From Acinetobacter johnsonii CIP 64.6 (GTDB lineage: Bacteria > Pseudomonadota > Gammaproteobacteria > Pseudomonadales > Moraxellaceae): 64,000 nt of DNA. Of this stretch, positions 12,985 to 22,646 are shown piece by piece; position 1 is the first letter of the stretch, and each line of letters starts with the position of its first letter. A model generated the notes under the pieces. It was not told the DNA's origin, ran no database searches, and saw nothing but the letters and a program-made list of their open reading frames with translations. The position numbers and the translations under genes are program-made. The stretch spans positions 851,731 through 915,730 of the forward strand of contig NZ_KB849236.1 of NCBI RefSeq assembly GCF_000368045.1, written 5' to 3'.

Positions 12985-14121
12985 ATGATACCATCACAGC
13001 AGTATCGTTTTTTACGTCAGTCTTTACGTGACGGTAGAAGCATTAAACATGACTCATCTCGCTGGGCTAAATTGCATTTAGATCCATGGCTTTTATGCTT
13101 TCTGATTTTAAACGCCGTGTTGGGGTTGTTGGTCATTTATAGTGCTTCAGCGCAAGATATGGGCATGGTGTTTCGCCAAGCCACAAGCTTTGCTGTGGGT
13201 TTCATTGTGATGATTATCTGTGCGCAAATTCCACCCAAAGTCTATCAGGCCATTAGTCCTTATTTTTTCATCTTTGCTGTGATTTTAATGGTATTGGTTT
13301 TGGTGGTGGGGGAAACCCGCATGGGAGCCAGACGCTGGATTAGTCTACCGGGTATTGGTAGCATGCAGCCTTCTGAGTTTATGAAGTTTGCCATGCCTTT
13401 GATGATGGCGTGGTACTTTGCAGGCCGCGCATTCCCGCCTAAGTTTATGCATATTGTGATTTCGTTGGGCATTATGATGTTGCCATTTTTATTGGCGGCT
13501 TTACAGCCCGACTTAAACCTAGGTCTCTTGATTCCTGGTGTGTGCGTCATTTTCCTCAGCGGTATCTCTTGGCGGCTCATTGCTTTGGCTTGTGGCGCAT
13601 TGGCTGTTGTGGCTCCCTTACTTTGGATGTTCTTTTTGCAAGAGTACCAAAAAAAGCGAGTGCTCACTTTATTTGACCCAGAGTCGGATGCATTGGGTGC
13701 CGGTTGGAATATTATCCAATCCAAAATCGCTATTGGTTCAGGTGGCTTAATGGGGAAGGGCTTTACAGAGGGTACACAGTCACATTTGGGGTATTTGCCT
13801 GAGCACCATACCGACTTCATTATGTCGACGTATGCAGAAGAGTTTGGCTTTATTGGGGTGTTCTTGCTGTTTAGTTTGTTTGCAGCCATTATCATTCGTT
13901 GTTTGATTATTGGTATGAACAGCTTCCATAATTTTGGACGTTTATATGCGGGTGCTGTGGGCTTAACGTTCTTTTTCTTTGTATTGTTAAACTCTGGGAT
14001 GGTGAGCGGGATTTTACCTGTAACAGGTGATCCATTGCCACTGATGAGTTATGGCGGAACCGCGGTGATTACCATGCTAGCGAGCATGGGCATCGTGATG
14101 TCGATTCATACTCATCGCTAA
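12985..14121 (+). CDS. rodA: Peptidoglycan glycosyltransferase / rod-shape protein RodA
   Basis: A 378-residue SEDS-family polytopic membrane protein with about 10 hydrophobic segments. Family motifs are RRWISLPGIGSMQPSEFMK, SALGAGWNIIQSKIAIGSGGL-type (here SDALGAGWNIIQS), LPEHHTDFIMSTYAEEFGF, and a C-terminal PLMSYGGTAVITM. RodA polymerises lipid II glycan strands for side-wall growth with PBP2. Length matches RodA (370), and the gene is away from a mur/division cluster, arguing against FtsW. Its usual partner mrdA (PBP2) is not in the neighbourhood. The start at 12985 is the first ATG in frame. Confidence 0.9.
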   Translation: MIPSQQYRFLRQSLRDGRSIKHDSSRWAKLHLDPWLLCFLILNAVLGLLVIYSASAQDMGMVFRQATSFAVGFIVMIICAQIPPKVYQAISPYFFIFAVILMVLVLVVGETRMGARRWISLPGIGSMQPSEFMKFAMPLMMAWYFAGRAFPPKFMHIVISLGIMMLPFLLAALQPDLNLGLLIPGVCVIFLSGISWRLIALACGALAVVAPLLWMFFLQEYQKKRVLTLFDPESDALGAGWNIIQSKIAIGSGGLMGKGFTEGTQSHLGYLPEHHTDFIMSTYAEEFGFIGVFLLFSLFAAIIIRCLIIGMNSFHNFGRLYAGAVGLTFFFFVLLNSGMVSGILPVTGDPLPLMSYGGTAVITMLASMGIVMSIHTHR

Positions 14122-14133
14122 AGTCTAAAAGAA

Positions 14134-14162
14134 TCAAGCCAGCGATATTGTTGGCTTTTTTG
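14134..14162 (+). terminator. Probable terminator of rodA
   Basis: AAGCCA (14136-14141) pairs with TGGCTT (14152-14157) over a 10-nt loop, followed by a T-rich run. The stem is modest. Confidence 0.5.
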
Positions 14163-14203
14163 TGCTTAAAATAAGAAGAAAACTCTAACGGTTTTTTTGA
14201 TCT

Positions 14204-14689
14204 TTATAAAGCACCATATTGCTGCCATGTTTCACCTGTATGCAGGCTATTATAATAGTTTTGTAGAGTATTCAAGTCATGGTATTGCGTATAGGCTAGT
14301 ACTAAAAGCCCAAAAATTAAAGCCGCCTTCAATAGATTTAAATGCAAGTGCTGCTGTGAAAAATAGCCTAAGCTAAGTGCGCTGAGTATGACTGAGGGAA
14401 GAATGGTAATACTTTCATACTGAGAAAGAAGCCTCCAATCATTGAGATAAATCAGAATTAGAATGAGTCCAATCAATCCCATGTAGTTATAGATCTTTTT
14501 ATTTACAGATGCTTTAAAAACAGTAATTGTTTGAAATATTAAAATCAGACTACTGAAAAGGTATGCACTTTTTCCACCAATAATCACACTATAGATTGCA
14601 TTGAATAGGCAATAAGCCAACAACACGGATAGTACGAAAGAATAGAGTTTGGCATAGAGTGTGTGTGAAAAGGGGAGAATCTGTTTCAT
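14204..14689 (-). CDS. Membrane protein of unknown function
   Basis: A 161-residue hydrophobic protein with four or five probable membrane helices: around 16-36 (FVLSVLLAYCLFNAIYSVII), 42-60 (AYLFSSLILIFQTIT), 68-82 (YMGLIGLILILIYL), 92-108 and 115-132. The final ~30 residues (YHDLNTLQNYYNSLHTGETW) are polar. It has no signal peptide and no conserved motif that I recognise. It is the downstream neighbour of the MFS exporter on the same strand, 56 bp away, so co-transcription is possible but function cannot be inferred. Confidence 0.6.
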   Translation of the reverse strand: MKQILPFSHTLYAKLYSFVLSVLLAYCLFNAIYSVIIGGKSAYLFSSLILIFQTITVFKASVNKKIYNYMGLIGLILILIYLNDWRLLSQYESITILPSVILSALSLGYFSQQHLHLNLLKAALIFGLLVLAYTQYHDLNTLQNYYNSLHTGETWQQYGAL

Positions 14690-14745
14690 AATTTGCTCTA
14701 TTGGAAACTCACATCATATTTAAAGAGGATTTGAAGCTTAACATG

Positions 14746-16020
14746 CTATTCACTTTTTTCCACGGTCGTATGTTTTCTTCGTGTTGGAGATGCTTTGAAT
14801 AAATGTCGAGTACGGATAGAGCTTAAACCACATATCATTAAACACAGCATCCCGCCAATAAATACTGCTGGCACTACTGAAAAATAACGCGTCATTAGGC
14901 TCATGTGTAAGGCACCGAGTTGATTGCCTGAAGTCACTAAGATGCCATTTAAAGCGGCTACACGCCCTAATAGTACTTTAGGTGGGAGTTGCTGTAATAA
15001 AATTTGTCGAATCACCATGCTGATACTATCAAAGGCACCGATCAAAACAAGGAAGATGACTGAGAGCCAAATATGGGAGGATAGTGCGAAGGCTAAAGTG
15101 CACAAAGCAATTGCAAAACTACTATAGAGCATGTTTCTCCATGCATTTTGCATCGGAGAATAACAGGTAAGCACCAACATCATGATACAGGCCCCAATGG
15201 CTGGTGCTGCTCTGAGTACACCTAAGCCTTCAACGCCTAGATGAAGGATATCGTGTGCAAAAATAGGCAGTAAGATAATGACACTACAAAAAAGCATGGC
15301 GCTAAGGTCAAGTAACATACTCCAAAACATTAGTGGATGTTTAAAGATAAACAAATAGGCTTCTTTTAAGCTTTTGCTTAAATGTTGTTTATGTGGGCTT
15401 GGGAAGTCGCGAGCGCTTAATGCGAATAAGCAGCTGCTACCCACGCAACATAACAGAAAAACGATAAAGAGAGTTTTTTCAAGCCCAAGTTGGCCGAGTA
15501 AAAGTCCTGCGCATAAAGGCGCTAAAATGCCGCCTATTTGCCAAATGAGCGCGGTCCATGTGGCTGCATTGCTATAGGCTGACTCTGGGGTTAGAAAAGG
15601 GCGTAATGAATTAAATGATGGGCTGTAAATGCCTCTAAGTATGCCTAAGCAAAAGATGAGGCTATAAATGCCGCATAAAAGTGTATTTTGTTGAATGTGC
15701 TGTTGTTGGTACTGAGAAAAAAGAACAATAAATAATAATGGAATTAAAGTGCTACAGCTAAAACTCCACTGCACAATTTTTTGTCGGTTATAGCGGTCAG
15801 CCCAGTCGCCACTAATCAGGGAGAGACAAATAAAGGGAAGTAACTCAATTAAGGCAATCATGCCAAGGCTGAGTGGATTCTGAGTGAGTTGGTAGACGCT
15901 ATAGGCAATAACGACTTCTTGAATCATGATGGCTAGAATTAAGCACAACTGATTGACACTCAGAAGTGAAAAATCACGTGAACGAAAAGCCAAAAAAGCG
16001 TCGGAATGGAAAAGCGACAT
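14746..16020 (-). CDS. MFS transporter (EntS/MFS_3-like)
   Basis: A 424-residue transporter with about 12 hydrophobic segments. The start SDAFLAFRSRDFSLLSVNQL and the motif-A loop GDWADRYNRQKIV fit the MFS_3 / transmembrane secretion effector group, which contains the enterobactin exporter EntS. Members export varied small molecules; no siderophore genes are near, so substrate is open. It is downstream of mqo but separated by a strong terminator, so it needs its own promoter in the short gap. The C-terminal tail is basic (RTRHLFKASPTRRKH). Confidence 0.75.
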   Translation of the reverse strand: MSLFHSDAFLAFRSRDFSLLSVNQLCLILAIMIQEVVIAYSVYQLTQNPLSLGMIALIELLPFICLSLISGDWADRYNRQKIVQWSFSCSTLIPLLFIVLFSQYQQQHIQQNTLLCGIYSLIFCLGILRGIYSPSFNSLRPFLTPESAYSNAATWTALIWQIGGILAPLCAGLLLGQLGLEKTLFIVFLLCCVGSSCLFALSARDFPSPHKQHLSKSLKEAYLFIFKHPLMFWSMLLDLSAMLFCSVIILLPIFAHDILHLGVEGLGVLRAAPAIGACIMMLVLTCYSPMQNAWRNMLYSSFAIALCTLAFALSSHIWLSVIFLVLIGAFDSISMVIRQILLQQLPPKVLLGRVAALNGILVTSGNQLGALHMSLMTRYFSVVPAVFIGGMLCLMICGLSSIRTRHLFKASPTRRKHTTVEKSE

Positions 16021-16048
16021 AAACAGAATAGTTTCAAATATGAATTAA

Positions 16049-16078
16049 AAAAAGGATGGTGCAAAGTCCATCCTTTTT
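16049..16078 (-). terminator. Intrinsic terminator of mqo
   Basis: AAAAAGGATGG (16049-16059) pairs exactly with CCATCCTTTTT (16068-16078). On the minus strand it follows the mqo stop by 15 bp and ends in a T-run. Confidence 0.85.
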
Positions 16079-16093
16079 AGGGTTTAAAGCAGA

Positions 16094-17728
16094 TTACTGT
16101 GCTTTTGCTACCGCAATAGTTTCGTCATTTGCAGCTTTAGCCATAGGTGTATATTTCAAACCAAGGGTTGTGCTGGTGTATTGGCGAACTTGGTCAAGAA
16201 GCACAGGATTAGTGCTGAGTTCTTGTTGGTACGATTTTACAATTTCATGTAATTTCGGATTCCATTTACCTGCTACTTGCTGAGGGAATGCTTTTTCAAG
16301 CAAGCTCAACATAATATAAGGGGAAGTTGAAGCACCAGGAGATGCACCTAATAGGGCAGTCACAGCACCATCTTGTGATGCAAAAATCTCGGTACCAAAT
16401 TGCAAGCTTGCAGGTTTGCCTGGTTCTTTCTTAATGATTTGAACACGTTGACCACCTTGATTCATGCGCCAGTCTTCTGGTTTTGCATCAGGATAGTATT
16501 TTTTCAACTCATTAAAACGGTCTTCATCGGTCATCATGACTTGGCTAACTAAGTATTTCACCAAATCAAGATTTTCCATACCCACAGCGGTCATTGGTAA
16601 AACGTTGTTCTTAGTGGTTGATTTCAATAAATCAAGCTGAGAACCTTGTTTTAAGAACTTGTTTGAATAAGTTGCAAATGGACCAAACAACACATATTTT
16701 TTACCGTCGATATAACGTGTATCAATATGTGGAACAGACATTGGCGGTGCGCCTAATTCAGCACGACCATAAACTTTTGCAGTATGACCTTCAGTGACTT
16801 TCGGGTTGTCGGTCATTAAGAACACGCCACCTACAGGGAAGCCAGCATATTGCTTCGCTTCTGGTAAGCCTGTCATTTGTAAAAGTTTAACCGCTGCACC
16901 GCCTGCACCAATGAAGACAAAGCGCGTTTTGACGTGATCTGTTTTACCTGTAGTGAGGTTTTTAAATGCAACAGTCCAAGTTTTATCATCGTTTTGGCTA
17001 ATGCCAGTCACTTCAGTTGATGTTTGTAGTTTGAAGTTAGATTGTTTTTTAAGGTGATCAACCAATTGAGTGGTGATCGAGCCATAGTTTACATCCGAAC
17101 CTACATCCATGCGTGTTGCAGCTACTTTCTGTGCAGCATCACGGCCATTCATTACCAATGGTGCCCATTGTTTAATTTCAGCAGGATTCTCAGAGAATTT
17201 CATGCCATAGAACATTGGGTTTTTAACCATTGCAGCATAACGTTTTTCTAGGAAATTTACGTTATCGCCCCAAACGAAGGCAATGTGCGGCACAGGATTG
17301 ATAAAGTTATTTGGTTGACCCAAAACGCCTTCTTTCACCTGATAAGACCAGAACTGTTTTGCAACTTCAAATTGTTCCGCAACGTTCACAGCTTTAGAAA
17401 TATCCATTTTCCCATCTTTTTCAGAGGTATAGTTCATTTCCATAAAGCCAGAGTGGCCTGTGCCAGCATTGTTGAAGCCGTTTGAGCTTTCTTGTGCAAC
17501 ATTGTCTAGGCGTTCATACATGCGAATTTGCCAGTTTGGCTCAAGCTCGCTTAGATATGTGCCTAAAGTTGCACTCATGATCCCACCGCCGACTAAGACT
17601 GCGTCAACAACAGGCTCATTGCTGGTGGTTTGAATTTTTTTAGACGTGATAGGTCTAAATAAGAAAATTACGACTGCAATAATAAGCAGTACGATCAATA
17701 CCAAAAGGTATTTTAAAAATTTGTTCAT
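16094..17728 (-). CDS. mqo: Malate:quinone oxidoreductase
   Basis: A 544-residue membrane-associated flavoenzyme that oxidises malate to oxaloacetate and feeds electrons to quinone, replacing or supplementing malate dehydrogenase in the TCA cycle. A hydrophobic N-terminal helix (residues 4-25, [20 protein letters not shown]) precedes the FAD motif [11 protein letters not shown] at about 46-56. Further family segments are [23 protein letters not shown] (split over 75-97), [13 protein letters not shown] and [13 protein letters not shown]. Most Mqo proteins are peripheral, so this predicted anchor is notable. Monocistronic, with a terminator downstream and a 496-bp upstream region. Confidence 0.95.
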   Translation of the reverse strand: MNKFLKYLLVLIVLLIIAVVIFLFRPITSKKIQTTSNEPVVDAVLVGGGIMSATLGTYLSELEPNWQIRMYERLDNVAQESSNGFNNAGTGHSGFMEMNYTSEKDGKMDISKAVNVAEQFEVAKQFWSYQVKEGVLGQPNNFINPVPHIAFVWGDNVNFLEKRYAAMVKNPMFYGMKFSENPAEIKQWAPLVMNGRDAAQKVAATRMDVGSDVNYGSITTQLVDHLKKQSNFKLQTSTEVTGISQNDDKTWTVAFKNLTTGKTDHVKTRFVFIGAGGAAVKLLQMTGLPEAKQYAGFPVGGVFLMTDNPKVTEGHTAKVYGRAELGAPPMSVPHIDTRYIDGKKYVLFGPFATYSNKFLKQGSQLDLLKSTTKNNVLPMTAVGMENLDLVKYLVSQVMMTDEDRFNELKKYYPDAKPEDWRMNQGGQRVQIIKKEPGKPASLQFGTEIFASQDGAVTALLGASPGASTSPYIMLSLLEKAFPQQVAGKWNPKLHEIVKSYQQELSTNPVLLDQVRQYTSTTLGLKYTPMAKAANDETIAVAKAQ

Positions 17729-18224
17729 GCGATTATGACCTTGGGGAGCAGGTTTTGGATCGCTTTATAGCGAATAGAATAAAAATAAGAAGAATGATAG
17801 AGCTGCTTATAAATGATCAGCTTGGTATAGTTGAAGTAATACTTAAAAGCTGAAAAGCGCACAAAAAATATAATTTTTGAGCCTATCACACAGTTCTGAT
17901 TTATGAATATTTTAGACTAAATATGTATTGACTTAGTAATTTTTATTGTAAATGAGTTGAGTTAAACTATAAATATGAGTGATGTGTAACATTAATCATT
18001 GTTTTTATTGTTTTTTATTTTTGTTAAGATTTGATATTTAAGATATTGATGTTGAATATATATACAGGCATTCAATTTTTTAAAAGCTAAAATGTATAAA
18101 TTGGATGTTAATAGGAATAGCACTGTCTATACAAAACGCAGCACTGTTGTTTAAGAAAAAATGAATAATCACCTGACCTTATTATTTTAAAGATAATTAA
18201 AGTCAGGCGCTGAGCTATTAAAAA
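17729..18224. other. AT-rich non-coding region upstream of mqo
   Basis: No open frame with a credible start is seen. The region is very AT-rich around 17870-18080. AGCACTGT occurs twice, at 18119-18126 and 18140-18147, 21 bp apart (two helical turns). A possible betA 3' hairpin lies at 18172-18207. The mqo promoter must lie here, but I cannot fix it. Confidence 0.5.
18172..18207 (-). terminator. Possible weak terminator of the bet operon
   Basis: CCTGAC (18172-18177) can pair with GTCAGG (18202-18207) across an AT-rich interior. On the minus strand it follows the betA stop by about 17 bp and precedes a stretch ending in six Ts. Confidence 0.35.
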
Positions 18225-19889
18225 TTATTCAGTTTCAGCTTGATAAAAAGGTGCATGAGAGCGAGGTAGGGCTGGGCGGCCACGGATTTGATCCGCGATT
18301 TTTTCAGCCATCATAATAGTGGTTGCATTTAAGTTACCCGTGATAATCAGCGGCATAATTGATGCATCCGCCACACGTAAACTTTGCAGGCCATGCACGC
18401 GACCTTGTCCATCAACTACCGCCATATCATCTTCACCCATTTTACAACTACAGGATGGATGATAAGCCGTTTCGGCGTGATTGCGTACAAATTCGTCTAA
18501 TTCAGCATCGCTACTCACATCTTTTCCGGGACTGATTTCTTCGCCACGGTAAGGATCAAGCGCAGGTTGTTGCATGATTTCACGAGTAATACGGATGGCA
18601 TCACGAAATTCCTGCCAGTCTTGTTCTGTCGACATGTAGTTAAATAAAATACTTGGATGATCGAAAGGGTTTTTAGATGTCACCTGTACTCGACCGCGTG
18701 AAGGTGAGCGCATCGAACCGACATGGGCTTGGAAGCCATGCTCTTTGACGGCATTGCTGCCATTATAGTTAATCGCAACAGGCAAGAAGTGGTATTGAAT
18801 ATTTGGCCAAGCAAACTCTTTAGATGATCGAATAAAGCCACCTGCTTCAAACTGGTTGCTTGCTCCAATCCCTGTTCCGTTAAACAACCACTCTGCACCA
18901 ATCACAGGTTGATTTTGCCATTTTAAAGCAGGGTAGAGAGAAACAGGTTGCTTGCACTTATATTGTAAGTACATTTCTAAATGGTCTTGTAGGTTTTCAC
19001 CGACGCCCGGTAAGTCATGCACGACTGGAATGTCGAGAGATTGAAGTAAAGTGCTTGAACCCACACCTGAACGTTGCAAAATTTGCGGTGATGCAATCGC
19101 CCCTGCACAAAGTAGAACTTCCTTATTGGCATAGACCTGAAGCAAGTTGTTTTGATTAGCACCTTGAATATATTCAACACCAATGGCTTGTTTGCCACTA
19201 AACAAAATTTGATTGGTCATGGCGTGGGTAATAATGCTTAGATTCGCGCGACCTTTGGCCATATCCAAATAGCCACGTGCGGTGCTTGAACGTCGACCCT
19301 TAGGGGTTACGGTTCGATCCATTGGGCCGAAACCTTCTTGTTGATAACCATTTAAGTCATCGGTGCGTGGATAGCCTGCTTGCACACCCGCTTCAACCAT
19401 GGCGTGGAATAAAACATTATTGTTTGCTTTAGGCGTGGCAACAGAAACAGGGCCAGCATCGCCATGATAATCATTGCCACCAATATCACGGGTTTCAGCT
19501 TTTTTGTAATAAGGCAGACAGTCCGCATAGCTCCAATTTTCAAGACCTTTAAGGCTGGCCCATTGTTCTAAATCCATGGCATTTCCACGGACATAGCACA
19601 TACCATTAATGAGGGACGAACCGCCTAAGCCTTTGCCGCGACCACATTCCATACGACGGTTGTTCATATGGGGTTCTGGGTCGGTTAAATATGCCCAGTT
19701 ATAACGACGCCCTTGTAAGGGATAAGCCAAAGCTGCAGGCATTTGAGTGCGAAAGTCGAGGCGATAATCAGGTCCGCCTGCTTCGAGTAACAGTACCGAA
19801 ACATCGGGGTCTTCGGTTAAGCGAGCAGCCAGTACATTACCTGCTGAGCCTGCGCCAATAATAATATAATCGTAGTGTTGAGAATGCAT
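18225..19889 (-). CDS. betA: Choline dehydrogenase
   Basis: A 554-residue GMC-family flavoprotein that oxidises choline to betaine aldehyde at the membrane. The FAD motif GAGSAG is at residues 12-17, followed by LLLEAGGPD. The GMC signature [20 protein letters not shown] is at about 84-103. The C-terminal part holds the catalytic histidine region [16 protein letters not shown] and the FAD-capping [19 protein letters not shown]. Length matches E. coli BetA (556). It is the last gene of betI-betB-betA and lies 119 bp after betB, with a hairpin in the gap. Confidence 0.95.
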   Translation of the reverse strand: MHSQHYDYIIIGAGSAGNVLAARLTEDPDVSVLLLEAGGPDYRLDFRTQMPAALAYPLQGRRYNWAYLTDPEPHMNNRRMECGRGKGLGGSSLINGMCYVRGNAMDLEQWASLKGLENWSYADCLPYYKKAETRDIGGNDYHGDAGPVSVATPKANNNVLFHAMVEAGVQAGYPRTDDLNGYQQEGFGPMDRTVTPKGRRSSTARGYLDMAKGRANLSIITHAMTNQILFSGKQAIGVEYIQGANQNNLLQVYANKEVLLCAGAIASPQILQRSGVGSSTLLQSLDIPVVHDLPGVGENLQDHLEMYLQYKCKQPVSLYPALKWQNQPVIGAEWLFNGTGIGASNQFEAGGFIRSSKEFAWPNIQYHFLPVAINYNGSNAVKEHGFQAHVGSMRSPSRGRVQVTSKNPFDHPSILFNYMSTEQDWQEFRDAIRITREIMQQPALDPYRGEEISPGKDVSSDAELDEFVRNHAETAYHPSCSCKMGEDDMAVVDGQGRVHGLQSLRVADASIMPLIITGNLNATTIMMAEKIADQIRGRPALPRSHAPFYQAETE

Positions 19890-19912
19890 AATGATCCTTT
19901 TTCTATGGCAGG

Positions 19913-19935
19913 GCCACGTTGCAAGAGAACGTGGC
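19913..19935 (-). other. Hairpin between betB and betA
   Basis: GCCACGTT (19913-19920) and AACGTGGC (19928-19935) form a perfect 8-bp stem with a 7-nt loop. It lacks a T-run, so it is not a classic terminator. It may be a REP-type element or may adjust relative betB and betA mRNA levels. Confidence 0.5.
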
Positions 19936-20008
19936 TACATGTTGAGTTGAGGATAAAAAAAGAATAAATAAAAATGGAGTAAGGATTTAGATAGTTAAAA
20001 TTCAGACT

Positions 20009-21481
20009 TTAAAAAATACTTTGGTATTCACCCAGTTCAACTTGAACCGATTTGATGCGAGTATAGTGTTCAAGTGTGGTGATGCCATTTTCACGTCCAA
20101 CGCCCGACTGTTTATAACCACCTACAGGCATTTCAGCAGGGGATTCACCCCAAGTATTGATCCAGCAAATACCTGCCTCAAGCTGATGAATAATGCGATG
20201 CGCTTGGGAAATATCTTGTGTTACGACACCCGCAGCTAACCCATAACTGGTCTTGTTGGCACGTTGAACGGCTTCTTCAATACTGTCATAGCTTAAAATG
20301 CTCATGACAGGACCAAAGATTTCATCTTGCACAATGTGCATGTCGTCATGGCAGTCGGTGAAAACGGTCGGTAATACATATGCACCTTGAGCAAGTGCTG
20401 CTTCAGTGGCACGTTGTCCACCAGTCAATAAGGTCGCACCTTGTTGTTTGCCTGACTCAATATAAGACAAGACTTTTTCCATATGCGGAAAGCTGACTAA
20501 AGGTCCAAAGTTGGTTTCAACCTGCATCGGGTCACCTATGCGGATACGTTTTACACGCTTAATCACTGCTTGTTCAAATGCAGTCTTGAGGGTTTGCGGT
20601 ACAAACACACGGGTGCCATTGGTACATACTTGACCTGAGCTAAAGAAGTTCGCCATTACCGCAATATCGGCTGCGCGATCAAGGTTGGCATCGGCACAAA
20701 TGATGAGAGGTGATTTGCCACCGAGCTCCATGGTGACTTCTTTGAGACTAGAAGCCGCAGCACTGGCCATGACCTTTTTACCCGTTGCCACACCACCTGT
20801 GAACGAAATTTTTTGGATATCTGGGTGTTCAGTCAACCATTGACCGACTTCAGCACCAAAACCTTGTACCACGTTGAAAACCCCAGCGGGTACGCCTGCT
20901 TCAGTGTAGATCTCTGCCAACTTTAAGGCGGTAAGAGGGGTCACTTCGCTGGGTTTAAAAATCATGGCATTCCCAGCAGCGAGGGCCGGAGCTGATTTCC
21001 AAAGTGCTATTTGGATGGGATAATTCCAAGCACCAATGCCTGCCACCACACCTAAAGGTTCACGGCGCGTGTAGAAAAAACTACTTTCACGTAGCGGCAC
21101 TTGTTCACCTTGAATGGCAGTTGCAAGTCCCGCGTAGTACTCTAAAACGTCTGCACCAGTGACAATATCGACGGTAGAGGTTTCACTGAACGCTTTACCT
21201 GTATCCAGTGTTTCTAGGCGTGCTAATTCGTCATTACGAGCGCGTAAAATATCGACTGCACGACGTAAAATACGGGCACGTTCGACCGCTGTTTTGGCAG
21301 CCCATTTTCGCTGCCCTTGTACAGCACTGTGTACGGCTGAATCGACATCAGCTTTAGAGGCTTGCTGAATAGTGGCAATGACCTGACCTGTAGCAGGATT
21401 GATACTGTCAAAGGTTTGACCACTGGTAGCACTGAAATATTGTCCGTGAATATAAAGCGAGTGAAGCTGTACATTATTCAT
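20009..21481 (-). CDS. betB: Betaine aldehyde dehydrogenase
   Basis: A 490-residue NAD(P)-dependent aldehyde dehydrogenase making glycine betaine, the osmoprotectant. It shows [31 protein letters not shown], the general-base glutamate in MELGGKSPL, and the nucleophile Cys286 in [11 protein letters not shown]. The C-terminal [17 protein letters not shown] is typical of BetB. Length equals E. coli BetB (490). Its start overlaps the betI stop by 8 nt, indicating translational coupling in betI-betB-betA. Confidence 0.95.
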   Translation of the reverse strand: MNNVQLHSLYIHGQYFSATSGQTFDSINPATGQVIATIQQASKADVDSAVHSAVQGQRKWAAKTAVERARILRRAVDILRARNDELARLETLDTGKAFSETSTVDIVTGADVLEYYAGLATAIQGEQVPLRESSFFYTRREPLGVVAGIGAWNYPIQIALWKSAPALAAGNAMIFKPSEVTPLTALKLAEIYTEAGVPAGVFNVVQGFGAEVGQWLTEHPDIQKISFTGGVATGKKVMASAAASSLKEVTMELGGKSPLIICADANLDRAADIAVMANFFSSGQVCTNGTRVFVPQTLKTAFEQAVIKRVKRIRIGDPMQVETNFGPLVSFPHMEKVLSYIESGKQQGATLLTGGQRATEAALAQGAYVLPTVFTDCHDDMHIVQDEIFGPVMSILSYDSIEEAVQRANKTSYGLAAGVVTQDISQAHRIIHQLEAGICWINTWGESPAEMPVGGYKQSGVGRENGITTLEHYTRIKSVQVELGEYQSIF

Positions 21482-22100
21482 TTTGTTGTTCCTGCCGTAT
21501 CTGTTGAATTAAGCGAAGTTGCATATCGACATAGTCGTATGCAATAGAACGTGCCAAAACACGATCAAATGCTTGATGACCACTTAAACTTCCACGTAAC
21601 CATAAGCCATCAATCAGTGCTGCTAGCCCTTTAGCGGCTTGGCTTGCTTGGGCCTTTGGCATGAGCTGCAAGAAATGAAACTTCAAATTTGAATAAAGAC
21701 GTTGGTCATTAATTCGTTGCAGTCGACCTAAGTCGGGTAGGTGCATACTGGCAGACCAAAAATCCAGCCAAACCCGCATAGCAGTGTTGTTGACCTGACT
21801 GATGTCAAAGTTGGCATCAATAATCGCTTTGAGCGAATGTTCTGGACTGGGCTGCGTCACCTTTGCTTTATAGCTCGCCGTAGTCTTGGCTAAGACATTG
21901 AGCATTTGGCGCATGCAACTGTGAATGAGGCCTTGTTTATCGCCAAAATAATGACTCACAATGCCCGTAGAAAGCTGTGCTTTTTTCGCAATTTGAGCAA
22001 TAGTGGTGTTGGATAAGCCCACTTCATAAATGACTGCATAGGCAGCATTAATGATTTCTTCACGGCGCTCATGCTCAGGTTTTACTCTACGTTTATTCAT
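21474..22100 (-). CDS. betI: TetR-family repressor BetI
   Basis: A 208-residue TetR regulator. The N-terminal helix-turn-helix ([18 protein letters not shown], then [27 protein letters not shown]) and the C-terminal part ([24 protein letters not shown]) match BetI, which releases DNA in response to choline. The ATG at 22100 was chosen; an in-frame TTG at 22115 adds an unusual hydrophobic lead. It heads the betIBA operon and diverges from betT. A 38-bp perfect palindrome in the gap is the expected BetI operator. Confidence 0.93.
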   Translation of the reverse strand: MNKRRVKPEHERREEIINAAYAVIYEVGLSNTTIAQIAKKAQLSTGIVSHYFGDKQGLIHSCMRQMLNVLAKTTASYKAKVTQPSPEHSLKAIIDANFDISQVNNTAMRVWLDFWSASMHLPDLGRLQRINDQRLYSNLKFHFLQLMPKAQASQAAKGLAALIDGLWLRGSLSGHQAFDRVLARSIAYDYVDMQLRLIQQIRQEQQNE

Positions 22101-22183
22101 GACAATCCAGAACAATTTGCCTTAAATTTAAAGGCGTTAGATTCAATAACTTACATGGAAAGCATCATAGCATTTTTTTATGA

Positions 22184-22221
22184 TACTTTTTATTGATTGA
22201 ACGTTCAATCAATAAAAAGTA
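22184..22221. promoter_or_regulatory. BetI operator: 38-bp perfect palindrome
   Basis: Bases 22184-22221 are a perfect palindrome centred between 22202 and 22203, with core TTGATTGAACGTTCAATCAA. The inner TTGAACGTTCAA resembles known BetI sites. It lies 83 bp from the betI start and 425 bp from the betT start, so binding could repress both divergent promoters. Confidence 0.85.
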
Positions 22222-22646
22222 CACTTATGGTTAAATTCGAAACAAAATACTGCTAAATTGCTTTGAGTATTCGACATAACTTTTTATTTATCAAATGGAT
22301 GTGCCATAAGGGTTTAATCTCAGGACATCTTTCAGAAAAGTGAGCTTATGAGCTATGGGCTTACGGTTTTATACTTTTTTTGAGCTGAGAAAGCTCTTAT
22401 AGTCATGTTGAAGGGAGATATGTGTAAGATTTCTATCAAAATATCGATGAACAAGGGTGGCTCACATTTCAAAACTGTGTAGCAAATGCACCGTATAAAT
22501 GATTTAGACCTTCAGGTTTAAAGAAGATAGCGTTTTTATTTCTGATAAAAATACTGTCGATTTCGTTAGTCGATTTTTAAGCTCTCGACCACGAGAAGTT
22601 TAAAAATTGGCTTTTGTCTTTTTTTATTTACTTTCTTGAGGATTGT
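22222..22646 (+). other. Long betT leader/upstream region
   Basis: About 425 bp between the BetI operator and the betT start contain no credible gene. A small hairpin with arms GAGCT and AGCTC lies near 22382-22397. If betT is transcribed from next to the operator, its mRNA has a leader of nearly 400 nt, which may hold post-transcriptional control. A second promoter nearer betT is an equally good explanation. Confidence 0.4.

Noticed and set aside
13260..13895. 211-residue frame opposite rodA
   Set aside because: Lies wholly antisense to a clear SEDS gene, is cysteine/lysine/proline patchy and has no ribosome site.
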